A DNA stretch of 64,000 nt from QHXN01 sp963785125 (GTDB lineage Bacteria > Acidobacteriota > Blastocatellia > Pyrinomonadales > Pyrinomonadaceae), in the NCBI GenBank assembly GCA_963785125.1, contig CAWATU010000001.1, forward strand, positions 1-64,000. The letters run 5' to 3'. The notes beneath the pieces are model-generated. The model saw only the letters and a program-made list of their open reading frames with translations. It did not search any database and had not been told where the DNA came from. A program made the translations under genes and the position numbers. This document shows, in pieces, positions 1 through 10,652 of the stretch. Within the stretch, counting starts at the first letter, position 1. Every line of letters begins with the position of its first letter.

Positions 1-734
1 ACGCCGACGCTCACCTTCGCCCTCGCCTCCTTGAACTTCTCGTGCCAGATGACGACTTCGTAGTCTCCCGGCGGGAGCCCTTCGATAGCGAACGAGCCGT
101 TGCCCCGGTCACGTAGAAGAAGGGGTGAGGCAGGACGGCAACGTAGCCGCGCTCCCACGCGTGCATGTTGCACCTGACGGCGAAGGGCGGCTCTGGCCGC
201 TCGAAGAGAATCTCGAAGCCGCCTCCGGGGGCGAGGGTTTTGTTGAAGAGCGGGTTCACCTTCGTCGCGAAATTGTAGTTGTGGGGCGTCCGGTCGCCGT
301 TCTGAACCTGTAGGGTCTGGCCGGCCTGCATCCCGAGCACGTGCGGCACCGCGCGGCATTTGCGACGCCCGAGCGCGGGCATCCACGGACGCGTCTCGAA
401 CTTCTGTGCGTCGAGCGCGGCCGACTCGACGTAGACCAGAACGTTGGCGAGCCGGCCGCGCTCGACGACGATGTCGTCAACCCGCGCCCCGCCCGGGTTC
501 GCGAGGCACAGACCGGGTCGGCGTCATCGAGATTAAGGGTCTCGGCGGCAGTTCGCCCGTGACGCTGATGACGCCCTGAATCGTGCCCTCCTCACCCGTC
601 CATTTATAAAGAGCCTGTTCCTGCGGCCGTAAGTCAGGCGCTTCCGAACGCCCGTGCGTCCCGGCCGCGAGCGCCGCGACCATGACCGCAAGGGGCAACG
701 CCACACGCAGGAGCGCGTACCGCATCACTCTCAT
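1..734 (-). CDS. Cupredoxin / carboxypeptidase-regulatory-like secreted protein, partial and frameshifted
   Basis: The gene starts at ATG 732-734 and runs off the left edge. An N-terminal signal/anchor segment is followed by a segment reading GTIQGVISVTGELPP. In other frames the coding continues with DDADPVCAS, the core CRAVPHVLG, then HNYNFATKVNPLF, CNMHAW and HPFFYVTG. This succession is typical of acidobacterial plastocyanin-like proteins carrying a carboxypeptidase-regulatory-like fold, whose Cys/His/Met residues suggest copper binding. The reading frame must change at least three times (near 538, near 500 and near 105) to stay on the family pattern. I read these as indel errors near a contig edge, although true decay is not excluded. 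The function is probably extracytoplasmic electron transfer or a structural role; the substrate is unknown. Confidence 0.6.
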
Positions 735-738
735 CGCC

Positions 739-2130
739 TCAGTCTCCACGCGCGTCGAGCGACGCACGCGCGGCGGCCAGCGACTTCCGCACGCGCTGGG
801 CGAAATGCCGCCGGCCTGCGACTTCGTCGCCAGCGTCTGTTCAAGCGAGAGCGCCTCGTACACATCTTCCGAGACGAGCGGCGAGAACTCCTGCAACTCC
901 TCCAGCTCAAGCTCTGCAACTCCAAACCCTTCGAGAGCGCGTGCAGAACCATCCGTCCCGCCGCCTCGTGCGCCTCGCGGAAGGGCTGGCCGCGCCGGAC
1001 GAGGTAGTCGGCCAACTCGGTCGCGTTCATGTAGCCGACCGCGGCCGCGTCGCGCGCGCGCCTCGCGCAAACGGACGTTGCGCAACACGGTCGCCGTCAC
1101 GTCGAGCGACGCCGCACCGTGTCGGCCGTGTCGAAGACGGCCTCCTTGTCCTCCTGCATGTCCTGGTTATAGGTCAGCGGCAGTCCCTTGATAACTGTCA
1201 GCAGCGCGAGCGTGTGCCCGAAGACGCGGCCGGTCTTGCCGCGCATCAGTTCCAGCGCGTCCGGATTCTTCTTCTGCGGCATCAGGCTCGACCCCGTCGC
1301 CACCGCGTCGAAGCTCGACAAACCCGAACTCGGCCGTGGCGTAGATGATCAAGTCCTCCGCCAGCCGCGAGAGGTGCGCCATCACGAGCGAGCCGGCGGG
1401 CAAACTCGACGCAGAAGTCGCGGTCGCTCACGGCGTCCAGGCTGTTCCGCGAGACCGAGTCGAAGCCCAGCTCCTGCGCGACCAGCCTCGCGGTCTATCG
1501 GGTAGCTCGTGCCCGCCAGCGCGGCCGAGCCGAGCGGCATCACGTTCACGCGCCGCCGCGGTCCGCAGGCGCTCGCGGTCGCGCTCGAACATCTCGAAGT
1601 AGGCGAGGCAGTAGTGCGCGAAGAGGACGGGCTGCGCGCGCTGCAAGTGTGTGTAGCCGGGCAGACCGCGTCCGCGTGCGACTCCGCGAGGTCCAGCAGC
1701 GCCGCCTGCACGCACGCACCGCTTCGAGCAGCGTCGATCTCGCCGCGCAGCCACAGCCGGGAGCCGTTGCGACCTGATCGTTGCGGCTGCGGCCGGTGTG
1801 GAGCCTCCGTCCCGCGTCGCCGACCATCTCGGTCAGACGCGCCTCGATGAACGAGTGCACGTCCTCGGCCGTCTCGTCGGAGAAGAACACCTCTCCCTCT
1901 GCCTCGGCGTGCGCCAGCAACCTGCGCAGGCCGGCGCTGACGGCCGCCGCCTCCTCGTCACTCAGCACGCCGGCCGCGCGCAACCCCTCACAGTGCGCGA
2001 GGCTCCCGCGCACGTCCGCCTCGAACAGCCGCCGGTCGAAGCCGAACGAGCGGTTGTACCGCGCGAACCCCGGGTCGATCTGCCCGTGAACCGACCGCCC
2101 CACAATTTTTTCCCCTCGCTCATCAATCAT
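739..2130 (-). CDS. argH: Argininosuccinate lyase, multiply frameshifted
   Basis: ArgH cleaves argininosuccinate to arginine and fumarate, the last step of arginine synthesis. Family landmarks are present but spread over all three minus frames: GRSRNDQVAT (about 1765-1795), YTHLQRAQPVLFAHY (about 1620-1660), the signature SSLMPQKKNPD (about 1250-1285) and LEELQEFSPL near the C-terminus. The start chosen is ATG 2128-2130 (MIDERGEK). The stop TGA at 739-741 is in the frame that restores RKSLAAARASLDARGD. The span of 1392 bp equals 464 codons, the normal family length, so little is missing; instead roughly nine single-base frame changes interrupt it. The intact length and preserved motifs favour sequencing indels over an old pseudogene. 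It diverges from argR across the operator region. Confidence 0.8.
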
Positions 2131-2180
2131 TTCCCCCGCCCGCGATTCTACACAAAACACAGGCCGACGGCTTGCGCCCA

Positions 2181-2240
2181 TGCATCTTTGCTGCTAATTT
2201 ATGCATCTATGCAATCGTTATGCAAATTTGCTGCATAACG
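2181..2240. promoter_or_regulatory. Putative ArgR operator (ARG-box cluster) between argH and argR
   Basis: An AT-rich stretch in the argH-argR divergent intergenic region carries five TGCAT/ATGCA half-sites, at 2181, 2201, 2209, 2220 and 2232. The last two form a perfect inverted repeat: CGTTATGCA at 2216-2224 and TGCATAACG at 2232-2240, separated by 7 bp. TGCAT-type half-sites are known in ARG boxes of high-GC bacteria such as Streptomyces. Placement between argH and argR suggests autoregulation of argR plus control of both arms of the arginine locus. The assignment is inferred from position and symmetry. Confidence 0.6.
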
Positions 2241-2256
2241 ATGGGATTTAAAGCGT

Positions 2257-2673
2257 ATGCAGAAGACGAAGCGTCAACAGAAGATCATAAGCCTCATCCG
2301 CGCGCGCCGCATCGGCACGCAGCAGGAGTTGACTACGCTCCTGGAGCGCGCCGGGTTCGTGGCGACGCAGCCGAGCGTCTCGCGCGATCTGGAGGAGCTG
2401 GGCGTCGTCAAGCACAACGGCCATTACACGCTGCCGCGCGCGGCCGAGGGTGCGGCGGCACACGGGCTGCTCGGGCTCGACGCGGCGGGAGACTGTCTGG
2501 TGGTGGCGAAGTGCGAGCCGGGGCTGGCCTCGGCGGTGGCGGTCGCCATCGACCGCGCGAGTTTCGACGAGATCGTCGGCACGGTCGCAGGCGAGGATAC
2601 GATCTTCATCGCCGTGCAGGAGCGCAAAGCGCAGCGCGCGGTCATCAAGAAGGTTTGGGAGCTGTTCGGATAG
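2257..2673 (+). CDS. argR: Arginine repressor
   Basis: Hexameric arginine-responsive repressor of 138 aa, the usual family length. Residues 1-70 form the winged-helix DNA-binding domain with ATQPSVSRDLEELG at 36-49 as the recognition region. Residues 75-138 form the arginine-binding oligomerisation domain with the conserved GEDTI at 112-116. It lies just downstream of a TGCAT-rich palindromic region, consistent with autoregulation, and is the first gene of the plus-strand arginine cluster, 24 bp ahead of the chosen argG start. ATG 2257 is used. Confidence 0.93.
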   Translation: MQKTKRQQKIISLIRARRIGTQQELTTLLERAGFVATQPSVSRDLEELGVVKHNGHYTLPRAAEGAAAHGLLGLDAAGDCLVVAKCEPGLASAVAVAIDRASFDEIVGTVAGEDTIFIAVQERKAQRAVIKKVWELFG

Positions 2674-2697
2674 TTAAGAGTGAGAGAAGGAGAAGGC

Positions 2698-3903
<1,206 letters not shown>

Positions 3904-3923
3904 TTGAAAGGGGGACTCCGCCG

Positions 3924-5003
3924 ATGGAAGAGATGGGGACGAAGGTGACGGTCGTGGAGGCCGACAAGATCGGTTCGGTCGTGTCGGGCTTAGGGCTCGG
4001 GCGGACTTTGGCCGTGGTGGGTGGCCGCCGCGCGGCGCGCGTGGGTGACGCGGTCGTGGTGCGCGCACTGACCGACAGCGCCACCTACAACCAGCTCGAA
4101 CTCCCCACTGGCCGCCTGGCGAAGATCAATCCCGGTGACGTGCTCGTCGGTGCGCTGGGGAGCAGGCGCGCTTTGAAAGGGTTCGTGGGCGACGTGCCGG
4201 CGGAGGCGGGCGCGGGCGACCGTCTGCACCTCTTGAACATGGGCGGCGTCATCGGCTACTGCAAGGGGCACCATTCGTCCCTGAGCGACGCGATTGAGGT
4301 CGAGGTGTTGGGCTTCGTCGTGGATGAAGGGCAGCGGGTTCGGAATATTGCCGACGGTGCTCTGGCGTTGCGCGACACGCTTCCCGAAGGATGCGCGCCG
4401 CTCGTCATCGTGGCGGGCGCGTGCATGAACTCGGGGAAGACGTTCGCGGCGACCGAGATCGTGCGGCAGGCGACGCGGCAGGGGATGCGCGTGGCGGCGG
4501 CGAAGCTCTCGGGCGTGGCGGCGCTGCGCGACACGCTCAACATGGCCGACCACGGCGCGGTGGCGACGGCGAGCTTTCTCGACTGCGGGCTGCCCTCGAC
4601 GGTCGGCGTCGGCGACCTCGCGCCCGTGGCGAAGGCCATCATCTCTAAGCTCAACGAGTCGGCGCCCGACCTCGTCGTCATCGAGCTGGGCGACGGTATC
4701 TTAGGCGGCTACTCGGTCGAGTCCGTGTTTGACGACGAGGAGCTGCGCGCGGCGACGGCGGCCATTGTCTTCTGCGCGTCGGACTACGTGGGCGCGTGGG
4801 GCGGCATCGAGCTGTTCCGCCGCCGCGGCATCGACGTTGACGTGGTCGCGGGTTCGGTCACAGACTCGCAGATGGGCGAGGACTACATCACGAGCGAGCT
4901 GGGCGCGCCCGCGGGCAACGCCAAGCGCGACGGCGCGCGACTGTTCGAGCTTGTGAAGACAAAGGTCGGCGCCGCCCGCGCCCCGGTCGTCGCGTTGAGT
5001 TAG
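3924..5003 (+). CDS. P-loop NTPase of unknown function in the arginine operon
   Basis: A 359-aa protein between argG and argC. Residues 1-150 look beta-rich (barrel-like, with VGDAVVVRAL and INPGDVLVGALGS). Residues 155-340 form a P-loop domain with the Walker A-like motif GACMNSGKT at 165-173, followed by KLSGVAALRD and VVIELGDGILGGYS. This arrangement resembles SIMIBI-class enzymes such as dethiobiotin synthetase and DUF1611-like proteins, but I do not recognise a named family. Spacing to argG (20 bp) and argC (38 bp) supports co-transcription. The intact frame and good conservation-like composition indicate a real gene. A role in arginine or acyl-ornithine metabolism is inferred only from position. 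Confidence 0.75.
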   Translation: MEEMGTKVTVVEADKIGSVVSGLGLGRTLAVVGGRRAARVGDAVVVRALTDSATYNQLELPTGRLAKINPGDVLVGALGSRRALKGFVGDVPAEAGAGDRLHLLNMGGVIGYCKGHHSSLSDAIEVEVLGFVVDEGQRVRNIADGALALRDTLPEGCAPLVIVAGACMNSGKTFAATEIVRQATRQGMRVAAAKLSGVAALRDTLNMADHGAVATASFLDCGLPSTVGVGDLAPVAKAIISKLNESAPDLVVIELGDGILGGYSVESVFDDEELRAATAAIVFCASDYVGAWGGIELFRRRGIDVDVVAGSVTDSQMGEDYITSELGAPAGNAKRDGARLFELVKTKVGAARAPVVALS

Positions 5004-5041
5004 GGCCGGTTTCAAGTCTCAGCGAGGGGCATTAGACGACG

Positions 5042-6097
5042 ATGTTGAGGGGAGAGAAGATTCGCGTCGGCATCTTCGGCGGGTCTGGGTACGGCGGGGC
5101 CGAGCTGCTACGCATCCTGCTGTTCCACCCGCACGCGGAAGTCCTGTTTGTCACGGCGAACGAGCACGCGGGCAAGGCTGTGGGCGAAGTTCATAAGAAC
5201 CTTTACGGGCTGACCGACCTCCAGTTCGTGAAGGCGCCCGAGGAGTTCGAGAGTCTTTCGGTGCTCGACTGCGTCTTCCTCGCGCTGCCGCACGGGCAGG
5301 CATTGGAGGTCGCGCCGCGGCTGCCGACGGGCGTGAAGGTCATCGACCTCTCGGGCGACTTCCGTCTGCGCGACGCGGACGAGTTCCGCGAGCACTACGG
5401 GCGCGAGCACACGGCCGTCGAGTTACAGCGCGAGTTCGTCTACGGCCTGACGGAGTTCAACCGCGAGCAGATAAAACAGGCGCGGCTTATCAGCAATCCG
5501 GGTTGCTTCGCTACGGCGACGCTGTTGGGGCTCGGGCCGCTGGCCGCGTCCGGGGCGCTGAAGGGGCGGGTGGTGGTGGACGCCAAGACCGGTTCGTCCG
5601 GCTCCGGCGCGAAGCCGGCCGCGAACACACACCACCCGCAGCGCTCAAACTCTTTCTATGCCTACAAGCCCTTCACGCACCAGCACGTCCCCGAGATAGA
5701 GCAGGCGCTCAAAGGGGTCGGCGCGGAGGGGCGCTGGTCGAGCGAGCTGGTCTTCATGACGCACTCGCTGCCGGTCTCGCGCGGCATCTTCGCTTCGATT
5801 TACGCGGAGCTTGAGGAAGGGAGCGAGATGACCGGCGAAGAGCTTCGCGCGCTGTACGAGGAGTTCTACCGCGGCTCGTTCTTCGTCCGACTCGTCAACG
5901 GCTCGCCCGACATCAACTGGGTGAAGATGACGAACTTCTGTGACATCGGCTTCGCCGCGCGGGGCCGGCAGGTCGCGGTCTTCGCGGCGCTCGACAACCT
6001 CGTCAAAGGTGCGTCGGGGCAGGCCGTACAGAACATGAACCTGATGTTCGGCCTCGCAGAGAAGACGGGGCTGCTGCTCGTCGGGGGGAACCCGTAA
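5042..6097 (+). CDS. argC: N-acetyl-gamma-glutamyl-phosphate reductase
   Basis: Reduces N-acyl-glutamyl-5-phosphate to the semialdehyde with NADPH. The nucleotide-binding GIFGGSGYGGAEL begins at residue 10. The catalytic Cys155 lies in SNPGCFATAT, and KPFTHQHVPEI follows the active-site region. The length of 351 aa is typical. The C-terminal half recalls the Bacteroidetes-type ArgC (THQH motif), which matters because the downstream transcarbamylase also resembles the Bacteroidetes acyl-ornithine enzyme. The frame is intact and lies 10 bp upstream of argD. Confidence 0.93.
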   Translation: MLRGEKIRVGIFGGSGYGGAELLRILLFHPHAEVLFVTANEHAGKAVGEVHKNLYGLTDLQFVKAPEEFESLSVLDCVFLALPHGQALEVAPRLPTGVKVIDLSGDFRLRDADEFREHYGREHTAVELQREFVYGLTEFNREQIKQARLISNPGCFATATLLGLGPLAASGALKGRVVVDAKTGSSGSGAKPAANTHHPQRSNSFYAYKPFTHQHVPEIEQALKGVGAEGRWSSELVFMTHSLPVSRGIFASIYAELEEGSEMTGEELRALYEEFYRGSFFVRLVNGSPDINWVKMTNFCDIGFAARGRQVAVFAALDNLVKGASGQAVQNMNLMFGLAEKTGLLLVGGNP

Positions 6098-6107
6098 CTC
6101 TTAAAAG

Positions 6108-7301
6108 ATGACGACAGAAACAACGACTAAATTCGCTGACATCGCGGCGCGCGAGGAGGAGTTTCAGCTCGCGACGTATAAGAAGTTCCCGTTCGCGCCC
6201 GTGCGCGGCGAGGGCTCCTGGGTGGAGACGAGCGAGGGCGAGCGCTTTCTTGACCTCTACGGCGGCCACGCCGTGTGCGCGACGGGCCATTGCCATCCGC
6301 GCGTGGTCGCGGCCCTGCGTGAGCAGGCGGGGCGCCTTCTCTTCTACTCGAACGTCGTCTACTCGGACGTGCGCGCGGAGGCGGCGGAGAAGTTGGTCGG
6401 GTGCGCGCCCGAAGGGATAACGAAAGCCTTCTTCTGTAACTCGGGCACAGAGGCGAACGAGAACGCCATGCGGATGGCGCGCATGAAGACGGGGCGCGAG
6501 CGCGTCATCACCTTCACGGGCGGCTTCCACGGACGCACGGCCGACTCCATCAGCGCGACCTTTCTGGGTAAGTACGAGACATCGGGAAGCCGAACGTGCC
6601 GGGCCACCTGTGCGCGGAGTTCGGGTCGATTGAGTCGGTCGCGGCGCTGGCCGACGAGACGGTTGCAGCCGTGATGCTTGAGCCCGTGCAGTCGATGGCG
6701 GGCGTGACGACGGCCCCGCCCGAGTTCTTTCAGGAGTTGAGGCGCCTGTGCGACGAGCGCGGGATGCTGCTCATCTTTGACGAGGTGCAGACGGGCATCG
6801 GCCGCACCGGCTCGTGGTTCTTCGCGGGGAGCGAGGCGGCGGGCGGGGTCGTGCCGGACGTGATTACGCTGGCGAAGGCTCTGGGGAGCGGCGTGCCCGT
6901 GGGCGCGTGTCTGACGACGGAAGACGTGGCGTCCTCTATCAAGGAGAATGATCTCGGGACGACCTTCGGCGGCGGGATGCTGGCGATGGCGGCCGTCGTG
7001 GCGACGCTCGAAGCGATTGAGGCGGACGGGATGTTGGAGAACGTGCGCGCCGTCGAAAGTTTCCTGCGCGAGAGTCTGAAGGGCGTGCCGAGCGTCGCGG
7101 GCGTGCGCGGCGTCGGGCTCCTGCTCGGGATAGAGTTCACCGAAGCCGTCGCGGCGAAGGTCAACAAGGCGCTGCTCGAACGGCGCATCATCACGGGGAC
7201 TTCGAGCGACCCGAAGGGTCTTGCGCCTGCTCCCGCCGCTCTGCGTGACGAAGGAGGAGGCGGGCCTGTTCGTCGAAGCCTTGAAGGAAGTCTTAGTCTG
7301 A
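6108..7301 (+). CDS. argD: Acetylornithine aminotransferase, two frameshifts
   Basis: PLP-dependent aminotransferase converting the acyl-glutamate semialdehyde to acyl-ornithine. The first part (ATG 6108 to about 6575) carries FCNSGTEANE and GGFHGRT. After a one-base slip near 6574-6577 the frame continues with LEPVQSMAGV, IFDEVQTGIGRTG and the PLP-lysine segment TLAKALGSGVP. A second slip in the G run at 7214-7217 is needed to reach the expected C-terminus and TGA 7299-7301, only 3 bp ahead of argF'. The total length matches the family (about 397 aa). The two slips lie at short homopolymer or low-complexity sites, as expected for sequencing indels. Confidence 0.85.
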
Positions 7302-7304
7302 GCG

Positions 7305-8309
7305 ATGCTGAGAAAATTTCTGACAACCGCCGACTGGACGCGCGAGGAGCTTGAGGGCTTGCTCGAAGCTGCGGCGCGCTTCAAGCGTGGCGAGGACACG
7401 TCGAAGCCGCTCGCGGGCCGCTCGGTGGGGCTCGTCTTCTTCAACCCTTCCTTACGCACGCGCGCGTCGATGCAGGTCGGCGTGTACGAACTGGGCGGCA
7501 ACGCCGTCGTGCTTGAGCCGGGCGGGACGAGCTGGACTTTAGAGCACCGCGAGGGCGTCGTGATGGACGGCGACAAGACCGAGCACGTCAAGGAGTTCGT
7601 GCGCGTGCTCGCGCGCTACACGTCCGTCCTCGGCGTGCGCACCTTCGCCGCGTTGAAGGACTGGAAGGAGGAGCGGCAAGACCCTGTGCTTGCAGCCTTC
7701 GCGAAGTACTCGGACGTGCCGGTCGTCAACCTCGAATCCGCGATGCATCACCCGTGTCAGGCGTTGGCGGACATGTTGACGGTGCGCGAGAAGTTGGGCG
7801 AGGGACGCAAGCGCGTGCTGCTGACGTGGGCGTGGCACCCGAAGGCTTTGCCGATGGCCGTGCCGAACAGCTTCGCGCTCGCCGCGGCGCAGATGGGGCA
7901 CGACCTGACCATCGCGCACCCGCCCGGCTACGAGCTGGACGAAGACCTGATTCGCGAGGTCAACTCGCGCGCCTTCGACGCGGGCGCGACCGTGACCGTG
8001 ACGCGCGACATGGAGGACGCGTTCGACGGCCAGCAGGTCGTCTACGCGAAGAGCTGGGGAAGCAAGGAGTTCTACGGGCGGCCGCAGGACGACATTGAGG
8101 AGCGCGCGCCCTACCGCGGCGAGTGGATCGTGGACGCGGCGAAGATGGCGCGCACCGACAGCGGCCTCTTCATGCACTGCCTGCCCGTGCGCCGCAACTG
8201 CATCGTCACCGACGAGGTCATCGACTCTGATGCCTCCGTCGTCATCGACGAGGCCGAGAATCGACTGCACGTTCAGAAAGCCATCCTGGCGGAGTTGCTC
8301 AAGGGGTAG
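7305..8309 (+). CDS. argF': N-acylornithine carbamoyltransferase (N-acetyl- or N-succinyl-ornithine type)
   Basis: A 334-aa transcarbamylase of the ArgF' branch, which carbamoylates an N-acylated ornithine instead of ornithine. The carbamoyl-phosphate motif SLRTR is at 49-53, HPCQ at 149-152, AWHPKALPMAVPNSF around 176-190 and HCLP at 291-294. By recalled alignment it is clearly nearer to Xanthomonas AOTCase and Bacteroides SOTCase than to ordinary OTCase. The position that separates the two acyl specificities (Glu92 in AOTCase, Pro90 in SOTCase) is Thr92 here, within GDKTEH. The region after HCLPVRRN (CIVTDEVI) looks more SOTCase-like. Acyl specificity is therefore unresolved. It sits between argD and argB. 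Confidence 0.88.
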   Translation: MLRKFLTTADWTREELEGLLEAAARFKRGEDTSKPLAGRSVGLVFFNPSLRTRASMQVGVYELGGNAVVLEPGGTSWTLEHREGVVMDGDKTEHVKEFVRVLARYTSVLGVRTFAALKDWKEERQDPVLAAFAKYSDVPVVNLESAMHHPCQALADMLTVREKLGEGRKRVLLTWAWHPKALPMAVPNSFALAAAQMGHDLTIAHPPGYELDEDLIREVNSRAFDAGATVTVTRDMEDAFDGQQVVYAKSWGSKEFYGRPQDDIEERAPYRGEWIVDAAKMARTDSGLFMHCLPVRRNCIVTDEVIDSDASVVIDEAENRLHVQKAILAELLKG

Positions 8310-8322
8310 AGAGGAGGGAAGT

Positions 8323-9216
8323 GTGAGCCAGTATCAGCAACGGCTTGACCTTCTGCGCGAGGCGCTGCCCTACATTCAGCGGTTCAAGGGCAAGACGTTC
8401 GTGGTGAAGCTGTCGGGGAAGGTGACGGAGGAGGAGGAGAACCTCGCCAGCTTAGCGGAGGAGCTGGCGCTGATGCATCAGGTCGGCATCCGCATCTGCG
8501 TCGTGCACGGCGGCGGGAAGCAGTTGACCGATCTGGCCGAGCAGATGGGCGTCGAGCAGACCATCATCAACGGGCGCCGCGTGACCGACGACGCCACGCT
8601 CAACATGGCGAAGATGATGTTCGCCGGGAAGATTAACACCGACATCTTGGCGGCGCTGCGCCAGCGCGGCGTCCACGCCGTCGGCCTGTCGGGCGTGGAC
8701 GGCAACATCGTCGTCGCCGAGCGCCGCCCGCCTCGTGACATTCTCAATCAGGCGACGGGCGAGCGCGAGGGTGGTGGACTTCGGCCACGTCGGCGATGTG
8801 GTTGAGATAGATGACCGTCTGCTGCGCGTGCTCTTAGATCACGACTATTTGCCGGTCGTCTCCTCGCTCGGCGCGGACGTGGAGGGGCGATCTTCAACAT
8901 CAACGCCGACACCATCGCCGCCGAGATTGCCGTGCGTCTGGAGGCGGAGAAGCTGGTCATGCTCTCGGACGTGGACGGCATCTACCTGCGCCCCGGCGAG
9001 CAGGCGACGAAAATCTCAAGGCTCACGGCCGCCGAGGTCGAGGCGCTCATCCGCGACGGCGTCGCCACCGGCGGCATGATTCCCAAGCTCCAGAACATCA
9101 CCGAACTGCTCCGCCGCGGCGTCCGCAGCGCACACATCATCAAGGGCTCCCTCCGCAACGCACTCCTCTCCGAAGTCTTCACCGACGAGGGCACGGGGAC
9201 GATGATTATTGCCTGA
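8323..9216 (+). CDS. argB: Acetylglutamate kinase, two frameshifts
   Basis: Phosphorylates N-acyl-glutamate. GTG 8323 follows a strong GAGGAGGGAA ribosome-binding site at 8311-8320. The N-terminal lobe reads VVKLSGKV, VVHGGGKQL and NGRRVTDD. A slip near 8770 moves the frame to VVDFGHVGDVVEID and LPVVSSLGADVEG; a second near 8890 returns to NINADTIAAEIA, LSDVDGIYL and GGMIPKLQN. The combined length of 298 codons is normal. The stop at 9214-9216 faces the stop of the convergent amidohydrolase 6 bp away. The N-terminal KLSGK replaces the more usual K-x-GG of many ArgB proteins, an interesting variation but one within the amino-acid-kinase fold. Confidence 0.85.
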
Positions 9217-9222
9217 AGGCAG

Positions 9223-10530
9223 TTACTTCCTTTCAGTCGGCGGGTCAGCGGAACGTCGTTGGTGGGGAACGCCGAGCTTCCAAACCCCGACGACATCGCG
9301 GGTCGCTGTGATATCGACGGTCGGGTCGCCGTTGACCAACAGCAGGTCGGCGCGCAGCCCCTCCGCGATGCGTCCACGGTCACGGAAGCCAAAAGCGCGC
9401 GCGGGTTTGGAGGTTGCCGAGGCGAGGGCCTCGGGTGGCGTGAGGCCGGAGCGAACCAGTAACTCCAGTTCGCGGTGGAGGCTCAGGCCGTGTGCGAGGC
9501 CCGGGGCGGGAGCGTCGGTGCCCGCAAGGATCGGTACGCCGGCATGGTGAAGCGCGCGGACAGCGGCCTCCGCATGCGCGAGCTTCCGGTTCCGCGCGAA
9601 GCCAGGCGGGAACTTGAGGTCGAGCGTGCGTCGCATGGAGGGCGTGATGTGGGGGGCCAGGCGCGGGGCGTCCTGCCACCAGGGCTTGCCGGATACGCCG
9701 GTCGCCATTTCGATGACGCTCAACGTGGGGATGACAAAGACATTGTGTCGGGCGGCGAAGTCGGCGAAGTCGGAGGCGGGAGGCGAGTCGGCGAAGATGT
9801 GTACCAGACCGTCCGCCCCGGCCCTGATAACGTCGCGCGCGTCGCCCTGCGTGGTGACGTGAACGACGACAAGCTTATTGCGGCGGTGGGCCGCGGCGAC
9901 GATCTCTTCGAGCTGCTGCTTCGTCAGCGTGGGGTACGCGTGATCGTAGATGATCTTAATGTAGTCTGCGCCTTCCGCAATCCGGGCGTCGATGAACGTC
10001 TGCGCATCGTCGCCGGGGGCGAAGGTCGGGAAGGGAGGCCCGCCCATCTGGGACGGGTGGCCGCGGGGGGCCGTGACGCCTGTGCCGGCCGTGCGGAAAT
10101 CTGCGATGTCCGGTAAGTCTTCAGCCGCCGCCTTCTTCCTGAGCGCCAGACTCGCGTCGCCTCCCCACATCTCGAACTCTGTCGTGACGCCGAAGTCCAG
10201 AGCATCTCGGAGGAATTGTTCGCCCTGCATCATGCCGAGGTGCGTGTGCGTGTCGAAGAGGCCGGGCAGGAGCGTCCGGCCCCTGCCGTCGATGACCTCT
10301 GCGGACGCCGCAACCGCAACGTCCCTGCCGACGGCGCGAACCATGCCGTCGCGGACGAGGACGGTCGTGCGGCGAATCATGCGCGAGCCGTCGAACACGT
10401 CCACGTCGCGAAACGCGATATCCTGCTGAGCCCGCCGGGCAGGAGCAGAAGAGGGCAGCGCCCCTAAGAGGAGAAAACTCGCGGCGAGCGCCGCCGTAAG
10501 CGATCTCAGTCGTCCGAACAGAGCGTTCAT
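9223..10530 (-). CDS. Secreted amidohydrolase (imidazolonepropionase-like metal-dependent hydrolase)
   Basis: A 435-aa protein with an N-terminal signal peptide (hydrophobic LTAALAASFLLLGAL, then Ala-rich cleavage region). The amidohydrolase barrel shows the metal motif DTHTH, a Lys in YIKIIYD, His residues in VVVHVTT and GLVHIF, and the catalytic Asp in LAGTDAP. The C-terminal GLRADLLLVNGDP is the usual composite-beta-sandwich ending. Members of this subgroup hydrolyse cyclic amides or dipeptide-like substrates outside the cytoplasm; the substrate here is unknown. It is convergent with argB and is not obviously part of that pathway. Confidence 0.85.
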   Translation of the reverse strand: MNALFGRLRSLTAALAASFLLLGALPSSAPARRAQQDIAFRDVDVFDGSRMIRRTTVLVRDGMVRAVGRDVAVAASAEVIDGRGRTLLPGLFDTHTHLGMMQGEQFLRDALDFGVTTEFEMWGGDASLALRKKAAAEDLPDIADFRTAGTGVTAPRGHPSQMGGPPFPTFAPGDDAQTFIDARIAEGADYIKIIYDHAYPTLTKQQLEEIVAAAHRRNKLVVVHVTTQGDARDVIRAGADGLVHIFADSPPASDFADFAARHNVFVIPTLSVIEMATGVSGKPWWQDAPRLAPHITPSMRRTLDLKFPPGFARNRKLAHAEAAVRALHHAGVPILAGTDAPAPGLAHGLSLHRELELLVRSGLTPPEALASATSKPARAFGFRDRGRIAEGLRADLLLVNGDPTVDITATRDVVGVWKLGVPHQRRSADPPTERK

Positions 10531-10652
10531 TGACTCTCTCCGTCGAGGTTTCAGGATGAGGTCTAGTCAGTAAACGTTGGAAAGAACAGGCGGCGCGTCT
10601 TGGCTTTCGGGCCGAGCGCGCCGCTTCGTATTCCTACTGCCCACAGGCTATT

